A stretch of DNA of 64,000 nucleotides, from NCBI RefSeq assembly GCF_019669985.1, contig NZ_AP019782.1, positions 2,226,001-2,290,000 on the forward strand. Direction: 5' to 3'. The notes beneath the pieces are model-generated. The model ran no database searches and was not told the origin of the DNA. It saw only the letters and a program-made list of their open reading frames with translations. Shown here in pieces: positions 51,269 through 62,000 of this stretch. Each line of letters opens with the position of its first letter. Position 1 is the first letter of the stretch. Origin of the DNA: Methylogaea oryzae. GTDB lineage: Bacteria; Pseudomonadota; Gammaproteobacteria; Methylococcales; Methylococcaceae. A program made the position numbers and the translations under genes.

Positions 51269-52168
51269 ATGAAGCTCCACCACACGCTGTTGGTTCTGCT
51301 CGCCGCCTTAAGCGGCTGCCAAGCCCCTCCCCTCAAGCCGTCGGCGCTGCAACTGTCCGGCCTGCACAACATCATGGTATTGGCCGTGGAGCCGCCGCCG
51401 CTCGAGGTCGACCCCGATCCCATAGAAACCCGGCAGCCGCTGTATCGCCAAAGCAACAACTGGCCCTACGATCAGTTCCTCGAGAAAAAAATCTACCGCA
51501 ATCCCGGCGGCGTCCTCATCGCCGGCTTGGTGAGCCGGGACGATGCCGTGACGTTTCCTGCCTGCCCCACGGCCGATTATCCCGCGAATGACGCGGGCGG
51601 CCTGGGAGCCGTCGCCGAGCTGCGGGACAACTGGACGCCCACCCTGGAGCTGGCGCTGGAAACCACGGCGCAGTTGCAGGCGGCCGGCGTCAAGACCGTC
51701 TCCAGCCGACACTATTGCCGGCTGCCGCTGGCCGCGAGCGACCGCGCCGCCAACCTCGCCCTGTGGCGCGGCGCCGTGCGCCGATGGTACGAACAAGACG
51801 CCTCGCCCATCGACTACCTGTCCTACGCGCGGGACGGCGTCGACGCGGCGCTCGAAATAGGCATCGGGACGTATCGGTTGTTCAACGGGCAGATGTCATT
51901 ACAACTGCTCGCCAAACTAGTCGATCCGGCCACCGGACGGGTCATCGGCAGAACCGCCACCGAGGATTATTCCGCGCCCGCCGATGGGACGGCGGATCCC
52001 CTCGACCACGAAGCGGAAAAATTCCGGCAAGCGGTGCGGGAAACGGGCGCCCGGCTCATCGCCCGGGGCTTGGGCGAACTCGGGCTGGCGTCGGCGCCCA
52101 CGGCCGCCCGCGGCGTCGCGCCGAACTACCGCGCCAGCCTCACGGCGAACGCCGGAACGACGCCTTGA
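51269..52168 (+). CDS. putative outer-membrane/periplasmic lipoprotein of the second efflux operon (unknown)
   Basis: 299 residues from ATG 51269 with AAGGAT upstream. Signal peptide with lipobox LSGC (Cys17). The rest is soluble, with two halves around PTLELALETTAQLQAAGVKTV and a C-terminal helix; no family recognised. It is the first gene of an operon with a DHA2 transporter, an outer-membrane channel and an EmrA-like adaptor, and its stop overlaps the next start (TTGA). It may stabilise the pump or bind the exported compound. Confidence 0.8.
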   Translation: MKLHHTLLVLLAALSGCQAPPLKPSALQLSGLHNIMVLAVEPPPLEVDPDPIETRQPLYRQSNNWPYDQFLEKKIYRNPGGVLIAGLVSRDDAVTFPACPTADYPANDAGGLGAVAELRDNWTPTLELALETTAQLQAAGVKTVSSRHYCRLPLAASDRAANLALWRGAVRRWYEQDASPIDYLSYARDGVDAALEIGIGTYRLFNGQMSLQLLAKLVDPATGRVIGRTATEDYSAPADGTADPLDHEAEKFRQAVRETGARLIARGLGELGLASAPTAARGVAPNYRASLTANAGTTP

Positions 52169-53760
52169 AGGTCGCCTACGCCAAACGGCTGCGCGGCTGG
52201 CGCTTCTGGCTGCTCAACCTGACCTTGGGCCTGGGGCACATGGTGGTGCTGTTCAACGCCGGCTCCTACATCGCGTTGATGCCCCACGTGGCGGGCGGCT
52301 TGGGGGGAATGTCGCCCAGCATGGGTACTTGGGCACAGACCGATTTCATGATCGCGCTGGCGCTGGCCTTCCCCATCGCCCGCTGGCTGTCCGGCCGCTA
52401 CGGCGACTATCCGCTATGGGTCGCGGCGTTCCTGGGCTATGCCGCCGCCTCGGCCCTATGCGCCGTCAGCGACTCCATCTGGCTATTCCTGCCGGCGCGG
52501 ATCGTTCTCGGTTTCGCTGGCGGCGTCACCCTGCCCATCGGCCAATCCTTGATGTTGAAGGAATATCCCGACCGGCTGAAGTCCCTGGGCCTGGGCGTCT
52601 GGGGCTTGTTCACCGTCACGCCCCTAACCCTCGGTTGTTTCATGGGCGGCTGGATCGCCGACGAATTCGGCTGGCGCGCGTTGTTCGGCATGAATATCGT
52701 CGTGGCCCTGGCCATCGCGGGCATCACCGGCGCCCTGCTGCACGGCCGGGGATGGCAGCGCCGCTACGGGCGTTTCGATTTCGTCGGCTTCCTGCTGCTC
52801 AGCCTGGTGCTGGGCGGCGTGCAAACCGTTTTCAACCAGGGCAACGACTTCGACTGGTTCGACTCGCCATTCCTGCGAGCAGCGATGGCCGCCATCGCCC
52901 TGGCGCTGCCCTGCCTGATCGTCTGGGAGCTCGACGAACCCCACGCTGCCTTCGACGTCCGCTTGTTCGCCCAGCGCAACTTCGCCGTCGGCGTCACCTG
53001 CCTCACCCTGGGCTTCCTGGTGGTGCAGGGATTGCTGTCGCTGCTCATCGTCCAGCTGCAACTGTTGCTGGGTTATTCCTCGTCCCTGGCCGGCGTGCTA
53101 TTCCTGGCCATGATACTGCCGGCGGCGCCGGTCACCGCCGTCATGCACGAGGTCGTCAAGGGCGTCGATGCGCGCGTGTTCGCCTGCTTCAACCTGCTGG
53201 GCTTCGCCTTCGTCTTTTTCTGGATGGGGTCGTTCGACGACCCGGAATCCTTCGACCAAATCCTTTGGCCCATGCTGCTGTTCGGCTTTTTCCTCGGCTC
53301 GTTTTTTGCACCCCTCACCGCACTGGCCTTGCACGGCCTGCCACCCGGCCAGATCATGCGCGCAGCGGAAGAAGCCGGCATGCTGCGTATCGCCGCCGGC
53401 GCGTTCGGCATCGCCTTGCAGGGCGTCATGCTGTTCCGCCGCGGCCCGTTCCACCAATTGCACCTGGCCGACCAACTGGGCGGCCGGCGCTTCGCCTCCC
53501 TGGACCTCTGGCGACAAGCGACATCGCGGCTGGAGTCGGCCGGACTGGACAGCGCCGTGGCGCAAGGCAAGCTGGCGAGCGCCTTCAAGCAGCACGCCGC
53601 CATCCTGGCGCTGAACGACGCGTTCCTCATGGCCTGTTGCCTGTTTCTGGGGCTCGCCGCCCTGGTGTGGCTGGCCCATCCCACCCACCTGCCGCTGCAC
53701 CCCAGGCGGGCGGACGAATTGCGGGAAATCCGCGCCGAAGAACTCATGGATCAGCCATGA
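52165..53760 (+). CDS. DHA2-family MFS exporter (EmrB-like)
   Basis: 531 residues from a TTG at 52165 that overlaps the preceding stop; the next ATG would remove part of TM1. About 14 hydrophobic segments. LSGRYGDYPLW near 75-85 sits in the motif-A position, and ARIVLGFAGGVTLPIGQS marks the motif C region. Proton-driven drug exporter working with an adaptor and outer-membrane channel. Both partners follow in the same operon, the outer-membrane protein by ATGA overlap. Confidence 0.92.
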   Translation: MKVAYAKRLRGWRFWLLNLTLGLGHMVVLFNAGSYIALMPHVAGGLGGMSPSMGTWAQTDFMIALALAFPIARWLSGRYGDYPLWVAAFLGYAAASALCAVSDSIWLFLPARIVLGFAGGVTLPIGQSLMLKEYPDRLKSLGLGVWGLFTVTPLTLGCFMGGWIADEFGWRALFGMNIVVALAIAGITGALLHGRGWQRRYGRFDFVGFLLLSLVLGGVQTVFNQGNDFDWFDSPFLRAAMAAIALALPCLIVWELDEPHAAFDVRLFAQRNFAVGVTCLTLGFLVVQGLLSLLIVQLQLLLGYSSSLAGVLFLAMILPAAPVTAVMHEVVKGVDARVFACFNLLGFAFVFFWMGSFDDPESFDQILWPMLLFGFFLGSFFAPLTALALHGLPPGQIMRAAEEAGMLRIAAGAFGIALQGVMLFRRGPFHQLHLADQLGGRRFASLDLWRQATSRLESAGLDSAVAQGKLASAFKQHAAILALNDAFLMACCLFLGLAALVWLAHPTHLPLHPRRADELREIRAEELMDQP

Positions 53761-55271
53761 CCCGACCCCGTCTCCCTTGCCGTCATCCCGCCGTGCCCTT
53801 GAGCCTGGCCCTGGCGCTGTCGGCGACGGGCTGCGCCTGGATACCCGATGGCGGACAGCGGGCCGAATTGGCCGCCCCGCCCGGCATGGACAGCGCGCTG
53901 GCACCGGCGCGCGAGCAAGCACCGCTGCCCGTATCCGACCTTTGGCCGGACGACCGCTGGTGGCGGCGCTTCGGTAGCGCCGAGTTGAACGGCCTGATGG
54001 ACACGGCGCTGCGCGACAATCCCGGCTTAAAGGCGGCGGCGGCGCGGATGCGCCAGGCGCAAGCCCTGGCCACGGTGGAGGGCGCCCGCTTGCTGCCGTT
54101 CCTGGATGCGCAAGCGGAAGTGCAGAATGCGCGATTTTCCGAACACGGCTTCAATTTTCCCCTGCGCGGCCAGAACATCGTAGCGGCCATGATCAACCCG
54201 CTCAGCTTGCGCTACCAGTTCGACTTTTGGGGCAAGAACCGCGCCTCCTTGGAAGCGGCCCTGGGCGAGGCGGCGGCCGAGCAAGCGGAACAGGCCGAAA
54301 CCCGGTTGCAGCTGACCGCCGCCATCGCTCGCGGCTATTTCCGCGGAACCGCCCTGCGGCAGCAACTGGAGCTGACCCGCACCATGGCGGCAGTGCAAAA
54401 CGAGCTGCGGGAAATCGCCGAAACGCGCTTTCGCCTCGGATTGGATTCCGCCGATCCGGTCAAACAGGCGGCCACCGAACTGGAAGCCCTCGCCAAACGG
54501 GAGGCGAACGTCCGCGACCGGTTGGATGTCCAGCGCCACCTGCTGGCCCGCCTTGCGGGCAGCGGTCCCGATGCGCTACAGCAGCTGTTCGTTTCCCCGG
54601 CGGCCGTCCCCGCCGAGATATCGCTGCCGCCCCACCTACCCCTGGAATTGCTCGCCCATCGCCCCGATCTCGCGGCGGCGCTGCATCGGGCCGAAGCCGC
54701 CGCCCAGCGTATCCAGGTGGCGAAAGCCAATTTCTTGCCCACCGTGGACCTGACCGCCTTCGTCGGCCTCAACGCGTTGCGCATGACCAAAGGGGCAAGC
54801 GCCCTCGCCAACCTGCTTTTCTCCGGTTCGAGCTTCGCCTACGGCGTCGCGCCGGGCGTGAAGCTGCCCATTTTCGAGGGCGGGCGGTTGCGAGGCGAGC
54901 TGTCGGTGCAGCGGGCCGAATACGACGAGGCGGTGGAGCTCTACAACGACACCTTGCTGCAAGCCGTGCAGGAAACCGCCGACGGCCTGAGCGGCTGGCG
55001 GCAAAGCAGCGCCGAGGCGGCGGCGCAAAGCCGCCTGCTCGCCCACCAGCGAGAAGCCTTGGAATTGGCCCAGCAGCGCCTGCGCAGCGGCCTGGACGAC
55101 CGCCGGCCGGCCTTGTCCCAGCGGTACGCCGTATTGAACCAGGAATATGCCTTGAAAAGCCTGGAAGCCGAACGGCTGGTGGCCATGGCCGACCTCATCG
55201 AAGCCCTCGGCGGCGGTTATGCCGGCGGGCCAAGCAACACGGACGCCCAGCGGCCGCAAGACGAACTTTAA
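53757..55271 (+). CDS. outer membrane efflux lipoprotein (NodT/OprM family), second pump
   Basis: 504 residues. Signal with lipobox ATGC (Cys26), WWRRFGSAELNGLM near the mature N-terminus, then two TolC-like repeats (NPGLKAAAARM; HRPDLAAALHRAEAA) with long coiled helices. Channel for the EmrAB-like pump around it. Not a close copy of the 45033 protein despite the same family. Overlaps the MFS gene by ATGA; the adaptor follows after 28 bases. Confidence 0.93.
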   Translation: MTRPRLPCRHPAVPLSLALALSATGCAWIPDGGQRAELAAPPGMDSALAPAREQAPLPVSDLWPDDRWWRRFGSAELNGLMDTALRDNPGLKAAAARMRQAQALATVEGARLLPFLDAQAEVQNARFSEHGFNFPLRGQNIVAAMINPLSLRYQFDFWGKNRASLEAALGEAAAEQAEQAETRLQLTAAIARGYFRGTALRQQLELTRTMAAVQNELREIAETRFRLGLDSADPVKQAATELEALAKREANVRDRLDVQRHLLARLAGSGPDALQQLFVSPAAVPAEISLPPHLPLELLAHRPDLAAALHRAEAAAQRIQVAKANFLPTVDLTAFVGLNALRMTKGASALANLLFSGSSFAYGVAPGVKLPIFEGGRLRGELSVQRAEYDEAVELYNDTLLQAVQETADGLSGWRQSSAEAAAQSRLLAHQREALELAQQRLRSGLDDRRPALSQRYAVLNQEYALKSLEAERLVAMADLIEALGGGYAGGPSNTDAQRPQDEL

Positions 55272-55299
55272 TTCCGCCGACCGCATTCGACACCACCCC

Positions 55300-56532
55300 A
55301 TGAAAGTGCATCCAAGAACGATCCGCGCCCGCCGCAACCGCCGCCTGTCCTGGGTCATTTCGGCCTTGCTCGCCGCCGCGCTGGCCTACGCCGGTTACTG
55401 GTGGCTGCACGGCCGCCACCGGCTGGTCACCGACAATGCGTTCGTCACCGGCAACCTCATTCCCGTCGAAGCGGACGCCACCGGCGTCGTCACCCAGGTG
55501 CTCACCGAGGAAACCCGTTACGTGAACAAAGGCGATCTGCTGATCCGTCTCGACGAGCACCGCGCCCAGGCCGCCCTCGGCCGTGCCGGCGGCGACCTGG
55601 GGCGAACGGTGCGGGGCATAGGCGCGCTGTTCGCCACCCGCCGGCAGCTGTGCCAAAAACTCTCCACCCGCGCCGCGCAGCTGGCCCGGGTGCGCCACGA
55701 CGTGGCGCGATACCGCCAAGCGATTCCCAGCGGCTCGGTGTCCGAGCAAGTGCTGCAAAACGCCGAAGACCAGATGGCCGGACTGGAAGCCGAATGGCGC
55801 GAGGCCGTGGCGGAACTCCGCTCCGTGGAAGCCAAGGTGGAAGGAACCGACCGCGTCGCCCATCCGGAAGTGGAAGCGGCCAAGCAACGCTACGTGGAAG
55901 CGTATTTGGAATTCAGCCGGCAGCAAATCCGCGCGCCGGTATCGGGCTACGTGGCCCAGCGCAAAGCCCAAGTGGGCGATCGGGTGCATCCCGGCGAATT
56001 GTTGCTGGTGCTGGTGCCCTTGGACCACCTGTGGGTCGAAGCCAATTTGCGGGAAACGGAAATGAAGCGGGTGCGGCCGGGACAAACGGCCGAGGTGAGC
56101 GTCGACCTGTACGGCACGCGCCACCGCTACCGCGGCACCGTGGAAGGCATCATGCCCGGTACCGGCAGCGTATTCGCCCTGCTGCCGCCCGACAACGCCA
56201 CCGGCAACTTCATCCACATCGTCCAGCGTGTGCCGGTGCGAATCGCCCTGCATCGGGACGACTTACTCAAGCAACCGTTGCGGCCCGGCCTTTCCACCGT
56301 CACATCCATCCGCGTGGACGAAGCGGGGATGCCGGCCAACGACTCCCTCGCCGCGGCGGGCGGCCAGGAATACGCCACCGACGTGTTCGACGGCGAGCTG
56401 GACGCTGCGCACAGGCAAGCCGCGGCGATCGTCGCGGCCAATTTGCGCCAGGATAACGAGCCTCCGCCCGGCGCCTGCGAAACAACCCCCGCCCTAACCA
56501 ACCCGCCAGCCGCCCCCCGGGCGAAACCGTAA
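55300..56532 (+). CDS. EmrA/HlyD-type membrane fusion protein
   Basis: 410 residues from ATG 55300 (ribosome site weak). One N-terminal span (about 18-38), biotinyl-lipoyl halves (NAFVTGNLIPVEADATGVV near 47 and RAPVSGYVAQRKAQVGDRV near 210), alpha-hairpin between, and a C-terminal beta-barrel. A Pro/Ala-rich tail of about 40 residues closes it. Bridges the MFS exporter and outer-membrane channel. Last gene of the putative biosynthetic locus. Confidence 0.93.
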   Translation: MKVHPRTIRARRNRRLSWVISALLAAALAYAGYWWLHGRHRLVTDNAFVTGNLIPVEADATGVVTQVLTEETRYVNKGDLLIRLDEHRAQAALGRAGGDLGRTVRGIGALFATRRQLCQKLSTRAAQLARVRHDVARYRQAIPSGSVSEQVLQNAEDQMAGLEAEWREAVAELRSVEAKVEGTDRVAHPEVEAAKQRYVEAYLEFSRQQIRAPVSGYVAQRKAQVGDRVHPGELLLVLVPLDHLWVEANLRETEMKRVRPGQTAEVSVDLYGTRHRYRGTVEGIMPGTGSVFALLPPDNATGNFIHIVQRVPVRIALHRDDLLKQPLRPGLSTVTSIRVDEAGMPANDSLAAAGGQEYATDVFDGELDAAHRQAAAIVAANLRQDNEPPPGACETTPALTNPPAAPRAKP

Positions 56533-56808
56533 GTCCTCCTCGGCAGCAGCCGTTTTGCTTCCGTCGCGCAGCCCGTGCGATGGAGGCGCGCATTGACACT
56601 TGAGCGTCCGCACCGGATATTACCGCAACGGCCGACGGATCCCGCCGCGGCGGAAAGCCGTATCTGCCGATGCCCGCTTTCCGGGCAAACGTCCCCGCTG
56701 CGGCTAACGACGCCGTATCCGACCGAGACGGCCGGCACGCGCCGCCCGGTGTCGGAACCCATCGATCCAAGGCAAAATCGCAAACCCGTCCGCACCCGAT
56801 CACTCGCT

Positions 56809-58974
56809 ATGTCCCGAACCTCCGTCCAGGAACCCGACGCCCGCCACGACGAAGCCGACCTGCGCCAGCAATTGTGCCGGGGGCATTCCCCCGAGCAAGG
56901 GGAGCTGATCGCCGAAGCCTTGTCCCTGGCGCTGGAGGCGGCGGCCAAGGATGCGCGGTCGCGGCCGCGCGGCGTCGATGCGGCCCTGGTGATGCAGCGG
57001 CTCAAAACCGACGCCCCCAGCCTACTCGCCACCCTGCTGTGCGATCCCTGGCTGCGCGAAACGTTGCCGGAGGACGCCGTGCGCCGCCGCTTCGGCGACG
57101 AGGTGGCCGAGCTGGTGCACAAAGCCAATTGGCTCAACACGTTCGCCGACTGCCGCGACTCCGCCCTGCTGGAGCCGGAACAAGCCGAGCTGCTGCGGCG
57201 CATGTTGCTGGCGGTGGTCAACGACGTGCGGGCGGTGTTGATAAAACTCGCCTACCGTCTGGAAAGGCTGCGCATTTTGGCGCGCGAGGACTACGCCGTG
57301 CGCCGATGCGTCGCCCAGGAAACCCTGGACATTTTCGTGCCCCTGGCCAACCGTCTGGGCGTAGCCCAGCTGAAATGGGAACTGGAGGACCTGTCCTTCC
57401 GCTACCTGCACCCGCTGGAATACGGCGACCTGGCGCGCCAATTGGCGGAAACCCGCAGCGCGCGGGAAGCTTACGTGCAGAACTTCACGGAAGAGCTGAA
57501 CCGCCTGCTGGTCAGCGAGGGCGTCGCGGCCAAAGTCTACGGCCGTCCCAAGCACATCCACAGCATCTGGAAAAAGATGGAGCGCAAGCACGTCGCCATG
57601 GACGAACTCTACGACTTGCGCGCCGTGCGCGTCATCGTGGAAAGCATCGGCGACTGCTACGCCGTGTTGGGTATGGTGCACAGCCATTGGCAGCATATCG
57701 CCAAGGAATTCGACGACTATATCGCCAACCCGAAGCCCAACGGCTACAAATCGCTGCATACCGTGGTCGTCGGCCCCGAAGGCAAGCCGGTGGAAATTCA
57801 AATCCGCACGCGCGAGATGCACACCTTCGCCGAGTACGGCGTGGCCGCCCATTGGCGCTACAAGGAAGGCGGCGGCAACCGCGACGAAGCGTTCGAGCGG
57901 AATATCGCCCTGCTGCGCGGCCTGCTGGAAAGCCCTGGCGACGATCACACCCTGCTGGAAAACTTCCGCCTGGAAGCCCACGGCAGCGATGTGTTCGTGC
58001 TCAGCCCCAAGGGGCGTATCGTGCGCCTGGCGCAGGGCTCAACGCCGCTGGATTTCGCCTACGCCATCCACACGGAGGTCGGCAATCGCTGCCGCGGCGC
58101 CAAGGTCAACGGCCGCATGGTGCCGCTCACTTACGCCCTCAAATCCGGCGAACGGGTGGAGATTCTCACCGGCAGCCGCGCGGCGCCGAGCCGGCACTGG
58201 CTCGAGCCCTCCTCCGGTTTTCTCCACAGCGCCGACGCCCGTTCCAAAGTGCGCCAGTGGTTCCGCCAGCAGGACTACGAGCACGATTGGCGTCAGGGCA
58301 AAGCCATCCTCGACCGGGAGCGGCAGAGGATCGGATTACGGGAGATCGAACAAAAACCCCTGCTGGACAGATACCGTCACAAGCGCTGGGAAGATTTTCT
58401 GGCGGCGGTGGGACGAGGGGAAATCACCGCCGCGCAATTGGCCGGGCAACTGGGGCCGGCGCCGAGCAGCGTGCCGCTGCGCCCCGCCCCGGCCAAAGCG
58501 GCGGCGGCCGGAGCGGCCAAGGCCAACCGCGTCTGCATACCCGGCATCCCCAATCCCGTCACCCACCTGGCCGGCTGCTGCAAGCCGCAACCGGGCGACC
58601 CAGTGGTCGGCTATATCAGCGTTACCCGTGGCTTGGCCGTGCATCGGCGCGATTGCGGCAATATCGGCCGCTTGAACGAAACGCAAAGGCAGAGGTTGAT
58701 CGATGCCTATTGGTCGGGAACCGAGGAAGCCACCGAGGTGGAGGTGCAAGTGACCGCCCAGGACCGGCGCGGCCTGCTGCGGGACGTGACCCAGACGTTG
58801 ACCAACGAGCGCCTGAATATTTCCAGGGCATTCAGCTACACGAACCCGAACGATGGACAAGTCACGATGCACATCGGCGTAGAACAGGCTAGCGGCGACC
58901 GGACGCTGGAAATCGCCTTGGCGAGGATTCGCGGTCTGGAGGGGATACTGACCGTGCGCTGCAATACGGTCTGA
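56809..58974 (+). CDS. relA: RelA-type (p)ppGpp synthetase
   Basis: 721 residues from ATG 56809; an upstream in-frame extension has no family counterpart and no start has a clear ribosome site. The N-terminal hydrolase-like domain lacks the HD pair (HKANWLNTF), as in monofunctional RelA. The synthetase domain has EFDDYIANPKPNGYKSLHTVV near 300; EFDD is the RelA form (bifunctional Rel has RxKD). TGS domain from about 394 and ACT domain from about 643. Makes the stringent-response alarmone on stalled ribosomes. Start of the core-genome part of the window. The 276 bases before it show no gene. Confidence 0.95.
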   Translation: MSRTSVQEPDARHDEADLRQQLCRGHSPEQGELIAEALSLALEAAAKDARSRPRGVDAALVMQRLKTDAPSLLATLLCDPWLRETLPEDAVRRRFGDEVAELVHKANWLNTFADCRDSALLEPEQAELLRRMLLAVVNDVRAVLIKLAYRLERLRILAREDYAVRRCVAQETLDIFVPLANRLGVAQLKWELEDLSFRYLHPLEYGDLARQLAETRSAREAYVQNFTEELNRLLVSEGVAAKVYGRPKHIHSIWKKMERKHVAMDELYDLRAVRVIVESIGDCYAVLGMVHSHWQHIAKEFDDYIANPKPNGYKSLHTVVVGPEGKPVEIQIRTREMHTFAEYGVAAHWRYKEGGGNRDEAFERNIALLRGLLESPGDDHTLLENFRLEAHGSDVFVLSPKGRIVRLAQGSTPLDFAYAIHTEVGNRCRGAKVNGRMVPLTYALKSGERVEILTGSRAAPSRHWLEPSSGFLHSADARSKVRQWFRQQDYEHDWRQGKAILDRERQRIGLREIEQKPLLDRYRHKRWEDFLAAVGRGEITAAQLAGQLGPAPSSVPLRPAPAKAAAAGAAKANRVCIPGIPNPVTHLAGCCKPQPGDPVVGYISVTRGLAVHRRDCGNIGRLNETQRQRLIDAYWSGTEEATEVEVQVTAQDRRGLLRDVTQTLTNERLNISRAFSYTNPNDGQVTMHIGVEQASGDRTLEIALARIRGLEGILTVRCNTV

Positions 58975-58988
58975 CGAAATCAAGGGAA

Positions 58989-59019
58989 GAGCGCCACGCA
59001 CCGCCGATGCGTGGCGCTC
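58989..59019. terminator. strong bidirectional hairpin between relA and fimV
   Basis: GAGCGCCACGCA (58989-59000) pairs perfectly with TGCGTGGCGCTC (59008-59019) around a 7-base loop. It sits exactly between the convergent stops of relA (58974) and fimV (59028). No long T-run is present, so it may be Rho-assisted, but the position and 12-bp perfect stem fit a shared terminator. Confidence 0.7.
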
Positions 59020-59027
59020 GGATGAGC

Positions 59028-62000
59028 CTATAGCCGAGCCAACAACTCGCCGGCTTCGAGCTTTTGTCGCTCGTCGCCTTGCTGCAGGACTTCTTCCAGC
59101 ATCAATTTAGCCGCTTCCGGATTTTCCATATCCACATAGGCTTTGGCCAGATCCAGCTTGGTCTCCACCTCGTCCATATCGGTCAGGACTTCGACCGATT
59201 CCGGAGCCGCTTCGGCGTTTTGCTCGGCCAAAGCTTGGCCGCTCATATCGAAGTTCATGTCGAAGCTAAACTCGTCGTCCTGCACGGCGGCGGACGCCGA
59301 CGCCGAGGGCGCCATTTTGGCAAACTCGCTCAAATCCAGCTCGGTTGTTTCCTTGGCCGCAGCGGGCGCCGCCGCCGGAGCGGGATTGGCGGTCATGGGC
59401 GACATATCGAAATCCAGGCTGCGCCCCTGCTCTTCTTCGACCGGGACATCCGGCGCCGAAGGGGCCTGGACCACCCCGGCGAAGCTGAAGCCACCGTCGT
59501 CGAGGGAGGACACGTCGAACTCCAAGGACGGCTCGTCCTCTGCCGGCTCCTTGGGGGATTCCGCCTTGGCCGGCGGCACCTCGGGCTGCAGATCGAAACC
59601 ACCCAGATCGAAGCTCAAACCGGCGTCGTCGTCATCGCTGGAAGACCCGATCTCCGCCGCCGGGGGCTGCGTCACGCCGGCAAAGCTGAAGCCGCCGTCG
59701 TCGAGGGACGATACGTCAAACTCCAGGGAGGGCTCATGTTCGGCCTCTTCGGCAGGCGCTACGGCCGCCGCAGGGGCTTCCGGTTCCGCCGGCGGAGCCG
59801 GAGCCGCCGCCGCGAAACTGAAACTATCGTCCTCGAGCGATACGTCGAATGCCAAGGAAGGCTCGTGCTCGACCGCTTCGGGAGACGCGGCGGCGGCCGG
59901 GGGCTGCTCCGGCTCGGCGGCCTGGGCCGCACCGGCGAAACTGAAAGCGCCGTCGCCGGGCAACGACACGTCGAACGCCAGGGACGGCTCGGTGTCCTCG
60001 GGCGCGGGTGCCGTCGAAATCGCCGCAACCGGCGCTTCCGGCTGAACGTCGAAACCGCCCAAATCGAAGCTCAAGCCGCCGACATCTTCCTGAGGTTGAG
60101 CTAACGGCGCGTGCTCGACTTCCGCGGCCATCGGGCTTTGCGACATGATCGTCGCATCGAACGGCGCCGCCGACGCTTCCGCGGCCGCGGGTTCCGTAGC
60201 CCCTACGGCGGGGGCGGCCTCCTCGATGTCAAAATCGAAAGAGAAATCGCCTTCCGGCTCTTCCACTGCCGCGCTCGGCGCCGAAGCCGCCGCAACGGGG
60301 GCCGGCTGCGGCGCGGCGGGCCGCGCGGGCGGCAGATCGTTTTTGCCGCTGCCGAAAATGGGATTTTCCGGCGCCAGGCTGCGGCCCATGTCCAATACGC
60401 GCGCCCAAAAATCCTGGTCGTTGTTCTTGTTTTCCTCGATCAACTCGGCCGCGTACTGCTCGAACGCCTCGCGGTTGTGCGCGGTGTAGAACACTTCCAA
60501 CAGCTTGAGCTTGCATTCGTCCCTGAAGGGATTTTCGTTGATCGCCTGCCGGATCAACTCTTCCGCCTGGGCGTATCGCCCGTAGGCCAAATAAACGTCA
60601 GCCTCGGAAATGGGATCGATGGCTTCGTTGTCCGTATCCAGTACGTCGAAGTCGCTGGGCGTAAAATCGCTGAGGAAAGAGCCGTGCTGGGACGAGGACA
60701 CCAGGCCGGCCGCCGCGCCGGACTCCTGCGAACCGCTTTCCGCCGGCTGGGCCACGTTGATGGGGCGTATTTCCTGTTGGGAAAGATCGTGATCCAAATC
60801 CGCCAGGGCGGCGCGCCGGCGCTTGATCGCCAACAGCGCCAAGCCCCCGACCATCAAGCCTACCGCACCCAGAATGCCGGCCATAAACGGATCGCTGAGG
60901 AAGCTCGGTTCCTCGACGACCGCCGGCTGCGGCGCGGGTGCGGGCGGTTTGGCCGCCGGCGGAGCCGCCGGAGGGGGAGGAGCGGAAGGCTCGGCAGCGG
61001 CGGCAGCTGGCGGCTGAGCGGCGGCCGGCGTCGCGGGCTGCGGCGGAATCGCCGCGGCGGACGGCTCGCTGGCGGCGGCAGGCGCCGCTACCGGAGCGGC
61101 CGGAGACTCGGGGGACGCCGCGCCTGCCGCCTTGGCGGCTTCGCCTTCGGCCGCTTGAGGCGGAGCGGCGACCGCGGGAGCGGGCGCAGCCGGAGCGACT
61201 TCGGCGACCGGCGGGACGACGGCGGGAGCGGCCTCCACGGCGGCGGGCGGAGCCGCGGCCGGGGCCGGGGCCTCGGCAGGCTTCGCTTCCGGCGTGGGAG
61301 CCGGCGCTTCGAGATTCGCCGGTATGGCCGGCATCGGCTTGCCCGCCTGCAAGGCGGCGATCTGTTCGTCCTTGAGCGTCAGCAACCGCTGCATCAGCTG
61401 CAATTGTTGCTCCAAACCGGACAAGCGGGAACGGATGTTCTCGTTCTCCTGCTTTACGGTATCGGCGATCTCCATGGCCAGTTCGCCTTTGGCAGTGGCG
61501 CTGGCCGGCTTTTTCGCCGTCCCGGCGTTGCGCTCCGGAGCGAGCAGCGTCAGCGGCTTATCGCCCGCTGGCTCCTGCTGCGCCGCCGACTCGGCCTTCG
61601 CCTGTGCCGCGCGGCGAGCGCCTTCGTGCTTGGCGACGCCATGTCCGGCGGCGATCAGCTTTTTCGCCTCGGCAATGCCGTAGCTCAACACCGCGCTCCG
61701 TTCGGGCACGCGCAAGATGGAACCCACGGCGATCCGATTGATGCTGCCCTTTTCAAAAGACTGCGGATTGGCTTCGTACAAAGCCGCGACCATCTGCTCG
61801 ATGGAAACAGACGAATCAGCAGCCAAGGTCTTCGCGATGGACCAGAGCGTCTCTCCCGCGCGCACCGGGCCGTAGGCGGCGCCCTTGAAACTGTCCGGAG
61901 CGGCGTTCGCGCCGGCGGCAGGGGCAGCGGCTACCGGAGCCTCCCTTTGAGCGAGGCTGCGCGCCGCCGGCTTCCGATCCTTGAACATCGAAGGCGGATC

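Noticed and set aside
56575-56808. N-terminal extension of RelA
   Set aside because: In frame, but low-complexity Arg/Pro-rich, without a ribosome site and without counterpart in the family; ATG 56809 preferred.
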